Assembly (NCBI RefSeq): GCF_013623905.1
Contig: NZ_JABKDD010000009.1
Span: forward strand, 1 to 64,000
Length of the DNA stretch: 64,000 nucleotides
Direction of reading: 5' to 3'
From: Brevibacterium sediminis
GTDB taxonomy: Bacteria; Actinomycetota; Actinomycetes; Actinomycetales; Brevibacteriaceae
Part shown: positions 41,058 through 56,932 of the stretch, piece by piece
How positions within the stretch are numbered: position 1 is the stretch's first letter
How the letters are laid out: each line of letters starts with the position of its first letter
Notes under the pieces: model-generated
Told to the model about the DNA's origin: nothing
The model's database searches: none
What the model saw: only the letters and a program-made list of their open reading frames with translations
Position numbers and translations under genes: made by a program

Positions 41058-41770
41058 TGTTCCGCCCGCATGATGTAGCCGGCCCCGCGCTTCGTGTGGA
41101 ACAGGTTCGGCAGGTCCGGGAACGGCGCGTCGATCTTCTTCCGCAGATAGGAGACGTAGAGTTCGACGATGTTGCCGTTGCCGCCGAAGTCGTAGTCCCA
41201 CACGCGGTCGAGGATCTGGGCCTTCGACAGCACCACCCGCGGGTTGCGCATGAACAGCAGCAGCACCTCGTATTCGCGAGCCGTCAGCTCGATCGGATGG
41301 CCGGCGCGGGTGACCTCGTGGGAGCGTTCGTCGAGTTCGAGGTCACCCACGCGCAGCACATCATCCTCATCGACCGGACCGTTCGAGGCCCCCCGGCGCA
41401 GACGCACCTCGATCCGGGCGATGACCTCATCGAGGTTGAACGGCTTCGTCACGTAGTCGTCCCCGCCCAGCCGCAGACCCGTCAGCCGGTCATCGACCTC
41501 GTCTCTGGCAGAGAGGAAGACCACCGGAGTGTCGATGCCCTCGGCTCGGATCTTCTCGATCACGGCGAACCCGTCGAGGTCGGGCAGCATGACGTCGAGG
41601 ACGATCGCGTCGAAGCGTTCGCTCCTGGCCAGCGCCACGGCCTCGCGGCCGGTGCCGACTCCCTCGGCTTCCCAACCTCTGACGTGGCAGGCCATGACGA
41701 GGAGCTCGGAGAGGTTCGCCTCGTCGTCGACGATGAGGATGCGCGCCGGCGGATTCGCTGTCGGGTTCAT
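41054..41770 (-). CDS. OmpR/PhoB-family response regulator
   Basis: A 238-aa regulator. The receiver domain has the acidic pair DD at 15-16, phospho-accepting D59 in IVLDVMLPD, and the lysine in GGDDYVTKPF. The winged-helix output domain contains ELTAREYEVLLLFMRNPRVVLSKAQILDRVW and RKKIDAPF. It lies 15 bp downstream of the GT39 gene and overlaps the kinase start. It probably controls its own glycosylation operon. Confidence 0.93.
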   Translation of the reverse strand: MNPTANPPARILIVDDEANLSELLVMACHVRGWEAEGVGTGREAVALARSERFDAIVLDVMLPDLDGFAVIEKIRAEGIDTPVVFLSARDEVDDRLTGLRLGGDDYVTKPFNLDEVIARIEVRLRRGASNGPVDEDDVLRVGDLELDERSHEVTRAGHPIELTAREYEVLLLFMRNPRVVLSKAQILDRVWDYDFGGNGNIVELYVSYLRKKIDAPFPDLPNLFHTKRGAGYIMRAEQ

Positions 41771-41785
41771 AGCTCGATTATCCCC

Positions 41786-43978
41786 TCAACCCGCACTGAG
41801 ATCGTAGAGCGAAACGGAGTCGACGGTCGTCACCTCATAGTTCGCCTCCACCCAGGCCGCGATCTGGGACGAGGCGGAGTCCTCGTTCCCGCCGCCTGGA
41901 CCCTGACCGCCGCCGGAGCCCGATCCGATGTAGTAGTGGATCTTGCCGTCGGTCACGAGCTGTTTGAACTCGGCGAGGGTGGGCGATGGATCGGTGCCGT
42001 TGAACCCGCCGATCGCCATCACGGGCTCTTCGAGCGCGAGTTGGTATCCCGCCGCCTGATTCGCCCCCGTCGTCGCAGCCACCCACGTGTAGTCCGCGGC
42101 ATCCTCTTCGAGCAGCTGCGTGAGTTCGTCGGAGGGTTCGGAGGCGCCCAGCAGACCGCCCATCCCGCCTCCTCCGCCGGGCATCCCCCCGGTACTGCCC
42201 GTGCCGGCTTCGGAATTGCGTGTCCCACCGGGCGTGCCACCGGTCGTGCCATCCGTGCCGCCGGCGCCTCCGCCGGGTCTGACGCCGCCGCCGGACATTC
42301 CGCCACCGCCGGGTCCACTGCCCATGCCCGAGCTCGTGCCGGCGATCGTGACGATCGATCCCTGCGTCGTCCCGGCGATCGTGCGCACGGCCAGCTGAGC
42401 CGGAATCGCAGCGCTGCCGAGGATGGCCAGCGCGACGAGCACCGAGGCGAGCGCCGTGCCGATCCGCCGGTGCGCGGTGACGATGAGGACCAGAGCGCCG
42501 AGGATCGAGACGATGAGCACGCACCAGCGCAGGACGCCCGGGACCCCGGTCATCTGCGAGCTGATGATGAACTGCCACGCTCCGGTCAGGGCCCAAGCCA
42601 CCGCCAGCAGCAGACGTGGGAGGAATCCATCACGGGCGAGCAGCACCGCGACGCCGAGGCCGATGACGGCGGCGATCGCGGGAATGAGCGCAACCGTGTA
42701 GTACTCGTGGACGATCCCGTTCATATTCGACAGCACGAGCCACGTGACGATCAGCCATGCACCCCACATCAGCAGTCCCGCGCCGAGGCTGACCCCGCCG
42801 ATTGCGCCGGACGCGCGCACCGCGAGGCCGGCGTCCTTCTCACCGTCCGTGACGGTGTCCGGGATGGTGTCCGTCGAACGTGTTCCGGTCGGAACGGTTC
42901 CGTCCGTGACGGTGGGGACACGGCGACGGCGGGCCGCCTCGGCGAGGATGAGGAGAACGATCGTCACGATCAGGAGGAACAGTGCGGTGGGCAGGAACCA
43001 CGACACCTGCTGGCCGAAGCTGCCGGTGAACAGGCGGGTGACGCCCGTCTCGCCCCATCCGCCGCCCTGGCCGCCGCCTCCTCCGCCGACCGACCCGATC
43101 TCGTTGCCGGTCAGCCGTCCGAAGCCGTTGTAGCCGAAGGTGAGCTCGAGGAAGGAGTTCGACTGCGAGCCGCCGACGTAGGGTCGGGAGCCTGCAGGGG
43201 TGAGCTCGACGAGGGCGATCCACCAGCCGGCGCTGACGATCATCGACCCGAGCGGGACGAGCAGCCACAGCAGACGGCGTGGCCAGGAGGTGCGGGCGAA
43301 GAGCACCCAGGACACAGCGAGGCCGGGGACGATGAGGAGGACCTGGAACTGTTTGGTCAGGAACCCCAGGCCGAGGCAGACTCCGGCGAGGATGAGCCAG
43401 CCGGCGATGCGGCGGGACGGGCGTCGCCGGTGGGCCTCGGTGAGCGTGCGCAGGGCGTGCTGGGTCGCGACGACCGCACCGATCATCAGGGTCACGAGCA
43501 GCGCGTCCGGGTTGTTGAACCGGAACATCAGCGCCACGACCGGGGAGACGGTGAAGATCACGCCGGCCCCCAGAGCGGCTGCCTTCTCAAGCCCTGGTCC
43601 GACATGGGACCGCAGGCTCAGCCGCACCGAATGGACGATGAGGAGCACACTCACCCCGGCCAGGAGGACCTGGGGCAGGAGCATCGAGAACGAAGAGAAG
43701 CCGAAGACCCGGGCGCTCAGGGCCATCAGCCACAGGGAGGCCGGGGGTTTGTCGACGGTGATCGCGTTCGCCGAGTCGAGGGAGCCGAAGAGGAACGCCT
43801 CCCAGTTCTCCGATCCGGCCTGCACAGCCGCCGCATAGAAGGAGTTCGCCCACCCGTTGGCCGTGAGGTTGGCGAGGAACGCCGCGATCGTGCCGAGTGT
43901 GAGCACGGTGAGTGTGATCGGGTACCAGTGCCGTCGCAGTCCGCGGGTGCGGGCATATCGGGTGGGGGTCTCAGACAT
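41786..43978 (-). CDS. GT39-family membrane glycosyltransferase (YkcB-like)
   Basis: A 730-aa polytopic protein of the ArnT/PMT superfamily, which moves a sugar from a lipid carrier to an acceptor outside the cell. Near residue 60 the loop has DKPPASLWLMALS, and RFNNPDALLVTLMIG and HEYYTVALIPAI are further family blocks. After the last helices a Gly-rich segment (about 546-616) leads to a C-terminal domain with VMAIGGFNGTDPSPTLAEF, as in B. subtilis YkcB-type proteins. It overlaps the GT2-GtrA gene by 8 nt. Donor and acceptor cannot be read from the sequence. Confidence 0.87.
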   Translation of the reverse strand: MSETPTRYARTRGLRRHWYPITLTVLTLGTIAAFLANLTANGWANSFYAAAVQAGSENWEAFLFGSLDSANAITVDKPPASLWLMALSARVFGFSSFSMLLPQVLLAGVSVLLIVHSVRLSLRSHVGPGLEKAAALGAGVIFTVSPVVALMFRFNNPDALLVTLMIGAVVATQHALRTLTEAHRRRPSRRIAGWLILAGVCLGLGFLTKQFQVLLIVPGLAVSWVLFARTSWPRRLLWLLVPLGSMIVSAGWWIALVELTPAGSRPYVGGSQSNSFLELTFGYNGFGRLTGNEIGSVGGGGGGQGGGWGETGVTRLFTGSFGQQVSWFLPTALFLLIVTIVLLILAEAARRRRVPTVTDGTVPTGTRSTDTIPDTVTDGEKDAGLAVRASGAIGGVSLGAGLLMWGAWLIVTWLVLSNMNGIVHEYYTVALIPAIAAVIGLGVAVLLARDGFLPRLLLAVAWALTGAWQFIISSQMTGVPGVLRWCVLIVSILGALVLIVTAHRRIGTALASVLVALAILGSAAIPAQLAVRTIAGTTQGSIVTIAGTSSGMGSGPGGGGMSGGGVRPGGGAGGTDGTTGGTPGGTRNSEAGTGSTGGMPGGGGGMGGLLGASEPSDELTQLLEEDAADYTWVAATTGANQAAGYQLALEEPVMAIGGFNGTDPSPTLAEFKQLVTDGKIHYYIGSGSGGGQGPGGGNEDSASSQIAAWVEANYEVTTVDSVSLYDLSAG

Positions 43979-45236
43979 GGTCGATGTCCTTGTCGTTCGG
44001 GAGCGCCGTTCCGGCTGCAGCAGTCGTAGTGGCGGGGTGGACGCTCTGGTGGGAACCGCGGGCGAAGACCCATGTGCGCATGAGCACGAACCGGACCACG
44101 GTGGCGGCGAGGTTCGCCGCCGTCAGCACGGCGAGCGTGCCGACAGTTGCCCAGGGTCCGGAGAATCCATCTGCGACGGCCAGACCTGCCGAGGTGAAGG
44201 CCAGGCACAGGCCGAAGGCCGCCAGACCCTTCAATTGGGAGGTCAGTCGGCGGTGCGGGGATCTCACCCCGAAGGTGTGGCCCCGGTTGAGGGCGGTGTT
44301 CGCGATCGTCGAAAGGAGCAGCGCAATGATGTTCGCCGTGGGTTCCGAGACGAATTGGATGCCGAGGAGGAACAGCACGGCGTAGAGCACGGTGCTGATG
44401 ATCCCCACGTCGATGAAGTGGAGGATCTGCGCCCCGGTGTTCGGTGCCGGGACTTCGTGACTGGTCCGGATGCGTCCGCCCGTGCGCAGCCGGACGATGC
44501 CCTTGATGTCCTTCCACGCCGTGCTGACCACGTCGACGGAGGAGTCGGGGTCATCCGTCCAGTCCGTGCCGAACTCGTGGATGCGGTACCCGGCCCACTC
44601 GGCGATAGCGAGCAGCTCCGTGTCGAAGAACCACTCGCTGTCCTCGACCTGCGGGAGCAGGTCTCTCGCCGCACGCTGCGACAGCGCTTTGAAACCGCAT
44701 TGAGCGTCGCTGAAGCCGACTCCGAGGCTGAGCTTGAGCAGTCGGTTGTAGCAGCGGGAGATGATCTCGCGTCTGATGCCGCGTTCGATCTCGAGACCCG
44801 GCTGCAGGCGCGAGGCGATGGCCACATCGGCCAGTCCCGAGCGGATCACCTCGACCATCGGCTCGAGGACTCGGATGTCGGTGGCGAGATCGACATCCGT
44901 ATAGGCGACGATATCCGCCGTCGAGGACTGCCACACCCGGGACAGTGCGCGCCCGCGGCCTTTCTGCTCGAGCCGCACGTATTCGACGTTCGGGTGTTCG
45001 GCCGCTAGCGCTGCGGCGATTCTCGGGGTCGAATCGGTGCTCGCATTGTCGGCGATGATGATCGTGACCTCGATTCCGCGACCGGTATCGGCGGCGAGGA
45101 GAGTCTCGATCGAGACGGCCAGCGAAGCCTCCTCGTTGTAGACCGGGACGACGAGGTCGACGGTCGTGGGCGTTCGCAGGGACGGGGCTGCTGGGTGCGC
45201 TGCGGGCTGGTTCCCGGCGCTGCTCTCGTATCTCAT
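43971..45236 (-). CDS. GT2 glycosyltransferase fused to a GtrA membrane domain
   Basis: About 421 aa. The N-terminal GT-A domain (about 25-290) resembles dolichol-/polyprenyl-phosphate sugar synthases: VDLVVPVYNEEASLAVSIETL, NASTDSTPRIA, the metal-site DVD in YTDVDLATD, and CGFKALSQRAARDLLP. The C-terminal ~120 residues are a four-helix GtrA domain (NTALNRGHTFGVRS). It likely makes a polyprenyl-phosphate sugar and moves it across the membrane for the GT39 enzyme. The start is uncertain: ATG 45236 lacks a clear ribosome site, and a GTG four codons upstream or ATG near 45272 is also possible. Confidence 0.87.
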   Translation of the reverse strand: MRYESSAGNQPAAHPAAPSLRTPTTVDLVVPVYNEEASLAVSIETLLAADTGRGIEVTIIIADNASTDSTPRIAAALAAEHPNVEYVRLEQKGRGRALSRVWQSSTADIVAYTDVDLATDIRVLEPMVEVIRSGLADVAIASRLQPGLEIERGIRREIISRCYNRLLKLSLGVGFSDAQCGFKALSQRAARDLLPQVEDSEWFFDTELLAIAEWAGYRIHEFGTDWTDDPDSSVDVVSTAWKDIKGIVRLRTGGRIRTSHEVPAPNTGAQILHFIDVGIISTVLYAVLFLLGIQFVSEPTANIIALLLSTIANTALNRGHTFGVRSPHRRLTSQLKGLAAFGLCLAFTSAGLAVADGFSGPWATVGTLAVLTAANLAATVVRFVLMRTWVFARGSHQSVHPATTTAAAGTALPNDKDIDHV

Positions 45237-45370
45237 GGAGACCACATTCGCGTCCCTGCTTAGGCCCACCATCGGTCGCAGCTGTGGCCCGGCTGTGGAC
45301 GGGACGACACGACACAGCGCCCTGTCCGACCGCCTCGGCGGAAGGCCCGGTCCGTGCGGGTGATTCCCGC

Positions 45371-45376
45371 TACACT
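45371..45376 (+). promoter_or_regulatory. Candidate -10 box of a leaderless DUF1707 gene transcript
   Basis: TACACT lies 7 nt before the ATG at 45384. There is no ribosome site, and no good -35 is seen. Confidence 0.4.
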
Positions 45377-45383
45377 GGTGGCC

Positions 45384-46070
45384 ATGGCCGAAGATGACTC
45401 CCCTGCCCCGAAGCGCCGGATCCGTGCCTCCGACAAGGACCGGGACGAGGTCCTCTCCGTGATCACGGAGGCGGTGACGAACGGACGCCTCGACCCCGAG
45501 GAGACCGCGCAGCGGCAGGATGATGCCATCTCCGCGAAGTTCCTCGACGACCTCATGCCGCTGATCGACGATCTGCCGGAGGGCCACCGACTCCACCAGA
45601 GGCTCGCCCGCCAGACCGGTCATGATCAGGAATCGGGCCCGGGGTCGGCTCTGCAGCGACGGGGACCGGCCGAGCTCAGCCCGGCCGTCGATCCTGGTTC
45701 CGCCCCACCCACGAACTCGGTGGCCATCATGTCCGGTCGTGAGATCGACGTGGCACCCGGCACCGGACAGGTCACCACATATGCGCTCATGGGCGGGGAC
45801 AATATCGATCTGTGCGCCGTCATGGGACCGGGTGTGACTGTCGAGCTGGTCTCCTACTCTATGTGGGGCGGCAACGACATCTACGTCCCGCCGGGTGTGC
45901 GCATCCGCGACGAGACGATCAACATCATGGCGGGCAATGAGGTCCGTCAGTCCGCGCGGGGCGACGGATCGAACGGCACCGTCGTGCTCAAGGGCTTCTC
46001 ACTCATGGCCGGACACGATGTCCATCTGGCCAAAGGCTACCGAGCAAAGGATCAGGGTCAACTGGAATGA
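45384..46070 (+). CDS. DUF1707 domain protein with LiaF-like C-terminal domain
   Basis: A 228-aa protein. The N-terminal DUF1707 module (RIRASDKDRDEVLSVITEAVTNGRLDPEE) occupies about residues 13-65. After a variable linker, the C-terminal half (about 115-220) is a repeated beta motif (YALMGGDNIDL, YSMWGGNDIYVPPGV, FSLMAGHDVHL) like the cell-wall-stress LiaF C-terminus. No membrane segment is present. Its stop overlaps the pfkA start by ATGA. The role is unknown. Confidence 0.78.
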   Translation: MAEDDSPAPKRRIRASDKDRDEVLSVITEAVTNGRLDPEETAQRQDDAISAKFLDDLMPLIDDLPEGHRLHQRLARQTGHDQESGPGSALQRRGPAELSPAVDPGSAPPTNSVAIMSGREIDVAPGTGQVTTYALMGGDNIDLCAVMGPGVTVELVSYSMWGGNDIYVPPGVRIRDETINIMAGNEVRQSARGDGSNGTVVLKGFSLMAGHDVHLAKGYRAKDQGQLE

Positions 46071-47092
46071 AGATCGGCGTACTCACATCGGGCGGAGACT
46101 GCCCGGGCCTCAACGCTGTCATCCGCGGCATCGTCCGCAAGGGAATCCGCACCCACAATGCCTCATTCGTCGGCATCCGCGACGGCTGGCGTGGCCTGCT
46201 CCACGACGACATGTTCGATATGACCATGCTCGATGTCCGAGGCCTCTCCGGGCGCGGCGGCACCATCCTCGGCACCTCACGCACCCACCCGTATGAGGAC
46301 GGCGGTCCCGAGCGCATGCGCGAGGTCATGGCCGCCCACGGCATCGATTCGCTCATCGCCATCGGCGGCGAAGGCACACTCGCAGGGGCCTCGCGTCTGG
46401 TCAACGAGGAGGGTCTGCACATCGTGGGCGTGCCTAAGACCATCGACAACGATCTCGGCAACACCGACTACACCTTCGGCTTCGACACCGCTCAGTCCAT
46501 CGCCACGGAGGCGATCGACCGGCTGCGCACCACCGCCGAATCGCACCACCGCTGCATGGTCATCGAGGTCATGGGACGCAACGTCGGTTGGATCGCCCTG
46601 CACGCGGGCATGGCTGCGGGTGCCCATGCGATCCTCATGCCCGAGTTCCCCGTCGACTTCGACCAGATTGCCGAATGGGTGACCTCGGCCAAAGATCGCG
46701 GACGCGCACCGATCGTCGTCGTCGCAGAAGGGTTCGTTCCCGAGGGGTTCGATTCCCAGGTCGCCGACCACGGCGTGGACAACAAGGGCCGCGTCCGCCT
46801 CGGCGGGATCGCGAACTACCTCGCTCCGAAGATCGAAGAGATCACCGGAATCGAATCCCGGGCCACGATCTTGGGACACCTGCAGCGAGGCGGCTCCCCC
46901 ACTGCGTACGACCGCGTACTGTCCACGCGGCTGGGCATGGCGGCGGTCGATCTCGCCCAGCATGGCCACTGGGGGAAGATGGCCAGCCTCAAAGGCACGG
47001 ACATCGTCTCCGTGGAGATGTCCTCGGCCGTGCACAGCCTCAAATCGGTGCCGCTGCATCGCTGGGAAGAGGCGCAGGTGCTCTTCGGCTGA
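46067..47092 (+). CDS. pfkA: 6-phosphofructokinase
   Basis: A 341-aa group-III-like phosphofructokinase that phosphorylates fructose 6-phosphate. GVLTSGGDCPGLNAVIRG opens the protein. The phosphoryl-donor site reads GGEGT with Gly at 103, which points to ATP as donor. Residue 124 in PKTIDND is Lys, a change common in PPi-using relatives and in actinobacterial ATP enzymes. Catalytic D127/D129 and the substrate MGRNVGWIA block are present. It is coupled to the DUF1707 gene by ATGA and followed by a very long hairpin. Confidence 0.93.
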   Translation: MKIGVLTSGGDCPGLNAVIRGIVRKGIRTHNASFVGIRDGWRGLLHDDMFDMTMLDVRGLSGRGGTILGTSRTHPYEDGGPERMREVMAAHGIDSLIAIGGEGTLAGASRLVNEEGLHIVGVPKTIDNDLGNTDYTFGFDTAQSIATEAIDRLRTTAESHHRCMVIEVMGRNVGWIALHAGMAAGAHAILMPEFPVDFDQIAEWVTSAKDRGRAPIVVVAEGFVPEGFDSQVADHGVDNKGRVRLGGIANYLAPKIEEITGIESRATILGHLQRGGSPTAYDRVLSTRLGMAAVDLAQHGHWGKMASLKGTDIVSVEMSSAVHSLKSVPLHRWEEAQVLFG

Positions 47093-47108
47093 ACGCTCGC
47101 GACATCTT

Positions 47109-47180
47109 CATCGAGAAACGGGTGGAGTGTCGAGATACGGGCACACGCCCGTGTTTCGACACTCCACCCGTTTCTCGATG
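47109..47180. terminator. Very long hairpin after pfkA
   Basis: Arms 47109-47142 and 47147-47180 pair at 32 of 34 positions around ACAC. It lies 16 bp past the pfkA stop, in front of the convergent rpoC terminator. It is much longer than a normal terminator stem. Confidence 0.75.
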
Positions 47181-47197
47181 CCGCAGACATGAATAGC

Positions 47198-47233
47198 GGG
47201 AGGGGCACCCACCGAATGGTGGATGCCCCTCCT
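47198..47233 (-). terminator. Terminator after rpoC
   Basis: A GGAGGGGCA stem with TGCCCCTCC, extended by CCACC/GGTGG across one mismatch, lies about 30 bp past the rpoC stop. Confidence 0.7.
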
Positions 47234-47262
47234 GTCTGCCTTACGGCCGGGAGATCAGCTGA

Positions 47263-51135
<3,873 letters not shown>

Positions 51136-51154
51136 GTAAATCCTCTTTCCTTGC

Positions 51155-51173
51155 GATGAACGAATCGTTCATC
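51155..51173. promoter_or_regulatory. Palindrome in the rpoB-rpoC junction
   Basis: GATGAACGA and TCGTTCATC are perfect 9-bp arms around one base, 20 bp upstream of the rpoC start. It may be an RNA processing or protein site. The U-run lies on the wrong side for a simple rpoB terminator. Confidence 0.4.
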
Positions 51174-51203
51174 AAAAAGTTGTGTCGGTTGAAGTGGAAG
51201 TAC

Positions 51204-54683
<3,480 letters not shown>

Positions 54684-54864
54684 TTGGTTCCTTCCGAGTG
54701 CTTCACCATCTGATACTTCGTCTGCCCACTCGCTCCGGCGACGTCCGGACATCTCCGACATACACGGGGTGTGTCAGATTTCGACTCCCGGCGTCGGCAT
54801 GGTTCACTTGAGTGGAAATGCTGTGCCCACCGCTATATGAAGGCACACCACAGGCAGAACGATG

Positions 54865-54900
54865 CAAATATCAAGCTTATAGCATCTGGTCAAGTCTGGC
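54865..54900 (-). promoter_or_regulatory. Candidate rpoBC promoter region
   Basis: On the minus strand TTGACC (54888-54893) is followed after 17 nt by TATTTG (54865-54870). An overlapping extended -10, TGCTATAAG (TATAAG at 54876-54881), is also present. Either could start the rpoBC transcript; the interval is AT-rich for this genome. Confidence 0.45.
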
Positions 54901-54909
54901 AAGACGGTT

Positions 54910-55968
54910 TCAGTGCAGATTCTTCGTCCACATCCCCACCCAGGCCCACGTGGCGAATCCCGCCTGATCGTTGATCGCCAGCATCCACGAATTCTCCACG
55001 GCGTTCCACGTGTACACCCGGTCGACCGCCGTGTTCTCGGCGAGACTGCGATGATTGGCGATCTTGAGCCTGGCACCGAGGCGGTGGCCACGATGCTCGC
55101 TCAGCACCAGAGTTCCGCCCTGCCACCCGACGGTCGGCCGATCGGCCGAGTGTCCGACCTGCGTGTATCCCGCCGGCTCCCCGTCGAGGAGGGCGAGCGC
55201 CGTGGCCATGGTTTCGCCTTTTGCTTCCTTCTCTGCGTCGAGGGCCCTCACCCGCTCACCGTCCCAGGTCTCCTCTCCCCCGAATTTCGCTGCTCCCGGC
55301 ACGTCGGTGCTCAGCCGGCGCTTGCACAGTGCGATGTGCTCGAGCCGCTGTTCCGGGACGGGCCCCAACCACGTCTCGATGACGTAGTCGTCGGCCTTGG
55401 CACCGAGGTCGAGCTCGGCCGCAGTTGCGGTCGGAGCGACGGAGCACCGTTCGATCTGAGCGAGCCCGTATCCGCGAGCGCTGAGGAACGACACTTCCGG
55501 CAGAGCGACCGGCAGCGTCCCGGCACCGGTATCGGCGGCAAGATGGGCCCCGCGCAGATCGGCAGTTCTGACAGACTCCGGGATCTCACAATAGGTCGAC
55601 AGCGCGGTCCGTCCGTCTGCCGCCAGATCGGACTCCATCTGCTCGAGCAGGGCCGCGCCCAGTCCTCGTCGGCGCAGATCGGGTCGGACCGCGCACCAGA
55701 GCTCTGCGGTGTCGGTGTTGCTCGTCAGACGCAAGTCGGCAGTGCCCCTGGCGACGATGTCTCCGTGGTTGCGACCGATCCAGGTGAGCGTGGCCCGGTA
55801 CTCGCTCCTGCTGGTCAGCGAGTGCCGCAGGTCTTCGGGAATCGGGTCGAAGTCCTCCCCCAGCCCGGATGCTCGATTGATGACAGTGTCGAAAGCCAGC
55901 AGCTCGGGTATCAATGCCTCGATTGCCGCCGGGTTGCCGTGTCCGGACCTGATCCGAGTGATCTCCAT
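54910..55968 (-). CDS. Tandem GNAT-family N-acetyltransferase
   Basis: About 352 aa with two acetyltransferase-like halves. The N-terminal half has a canonical acetyl-CoA motif (VRPDLRRRGLGAALLEQM). The C-terminal half has a second one (SEHRGHRLGARLKIANHRSL) and ends YTWNAVENSWMLAINDQAGF. The ATG at 55968 (MEITRIRSGHGN) is chosen because the fold begins there, although the frame continues upstream. The substrate is unknown; two-domain GNATs of this type occur widely in actinobacteria. It is divergent from the metallo-hydrolase gene. Confidence 0.83.
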   Translation of the reverse strand: MEITRIRSGHGNPAAIEALIPELLAFDTVINRASGLGEDFDPIPEDLRHSLTSRSEYRATLTWIGRNHGDIVARGTADLRLTSNTDTAELWCAVRPDLRRRGLGAALLEQMESDLAADGRTALSTYCEIPESVRTADLRGAHLAADTGAGTLPVALPEVSFLSARGYGLAQIERCSVAPTATAAELDLGAKADDYVIETWLGPVPEQRLEHIALCKRRLSTDVPGAAKFGGEETWDGERVRALDAEKEAKGETMATALALLDGEPAGYTQVGHSADRPTVGWQGGTLVLSEHRGHRLGARLKIANHRSLAENTAVDRVYTWNAVENSWMLAINDQAGFATWAWVGMWTKNLH

Positions 55969-56032
55969 CTGTGGCCTCTGTCGTCGCTGATGGCCGCCTC
56001 GCATTGCAATGTCTCTTTCGCGCATCGTCGCG

Positions 56033-56061
56033 CTGACAGCCGGTGGGAGACATTCTAGACT
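56033..56061 (+). promoter_or_regulatory. Promoter of the metallo-hydrolase gene, predicting a leaderless mRNA
   Basis: CTGACA (56033-56038), a 17-nt spacer and TAGACT (56056-56061), then 6 nt to the ATG at 56068. Both boxes are good matches and no ribosome site lies between, so transcription should begin at the ATG. Confidence 0.65.
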
Positions 56062-56067
56062 GCGACC

Positions 56068-56868
56068 ATGACACGAGTGAGTATCCTCAGCTTCGATCCG
56101 GCCGCAGTCAACTGCGGAATCATCGTCGGCACCGATCGCTCTCTGCTCGTCGACGCGGGCCCCGGCCCCGCGGCCGCCGCACATCTGGTGGAGCGGGCGG
56201 GCCGCCTCGGCGAGGAGATCGGAGGCAGCCATCCCCGCGCGATCGAGCTCGCGATCACCCATGATCATTGGGATCACTTCTTCGGCGCCGCCGCAGCCGT
56301 CTCAGCCGGGGTCACCGCCGTGTACGCATCGTCATCGTTCGCCGCCGATCAAGAGGCCACGGCCTGGATCGCTCTCGACGGAGTCGCGGTCGGTGACTTC
56401 CCGGCTGAATATCGGTCGAGCCTACCCACGGATCCCGGTGAGCTCATCGTCGACGTCTCGCCCGTCGATTCGACACCCGGTGATGTGTGGCACCTCGACC
56501 TCGGTGGCTGTCCGGTCGAGTTCCATGTGCTCGGAGGACATTCGACGGCCGACCTCGTCGTCCGACTGCCCGAGCTCGGCATCGTCTTCACCGGCGACCT
56601 CGTCGAAGAGGCGGATGCACCTCAGGCCGGGGCCGATGCTTCCTTGAGCGAATGGGCATCGAGCCTGCACACCCTGCTGGCGTTTCCTGAGGCGAGGACC
56701 TTCGTTCCCGGTCACGGGACCCCGGTCGACCGTGATTTCGTTTCCCGTCAGCTCGCCGATATCGAGGGGATGAGGGTCGATCAGGGAGACGCCGAGGTGG
56801 CTCTGCCCGCCCGCTCCATGCCGGGTGACCATGATCGGACGATTCCCCGGGAGCACCGCCTGGTCTGA
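56068..56868 (+). CDS. Metallo-beta-lactamase-fold hydrolase
   Basis: A 266-aa protein of the MBL superfamily. The zinc motif reads ITHDHWDHFFGA (HxHxDH). A second-shell His lies in VLGGHSTADLVV, the bridging Asp in FTGDLVEE and the last His in VPGHGTPVD, so both metal sites look complete. The family includes glyoxalase II-type and lactonase enzymes; the substrate is not identifiable. It is a single gene, convergent with the three-gene membrane operon. Confidence 0.83.
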   Translation: MTRVSILSFDPAAVNCGIIVGTDRSLLVDAGPGPAAAAHLVERAGRLGEEIGGSHPRAIELAITHDHWDHFFGAAAAVSAGVTAVYASSSFAADQEATAWIALDGVAVGDFPAEYRSSLPTDPGELIVDVSPVDSTPGDVWHLDLGGCPVEFHVLGGHSTADLVVRLPELGIVFTGDLVEEADAPQAGADASLSEWASSLHTLLAFPEARTFVPGHGTPVDRDFVSRQLADIEGMRVDQGDAEVALPARSMPGDHDRTIPREHRLV

Positions 56869-56932
56869 TTCCGGACCCGCCTGAGCAACGGTCGGACGTG
56901 CACTGACTGAGTGGACTCAGCCGGCCGGTTCC

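Noticed and set aside
54684-54761. ATG starts for rpoB at 54761 and 54752
   Set aside because: The TTG at 54683 has a well-placed GGAAGGA site and gives the usual actinobacterial N-terminus, while the extra 26 residues lack family similarity.
56899-56932. Short CTGAGT/ACTCAG palindrome between the metallo-hydrolase and the membrane operon
   Set aside because: Only 6 bp with a 2-nt centre and no U-run, so it is too weak to call a terminator.
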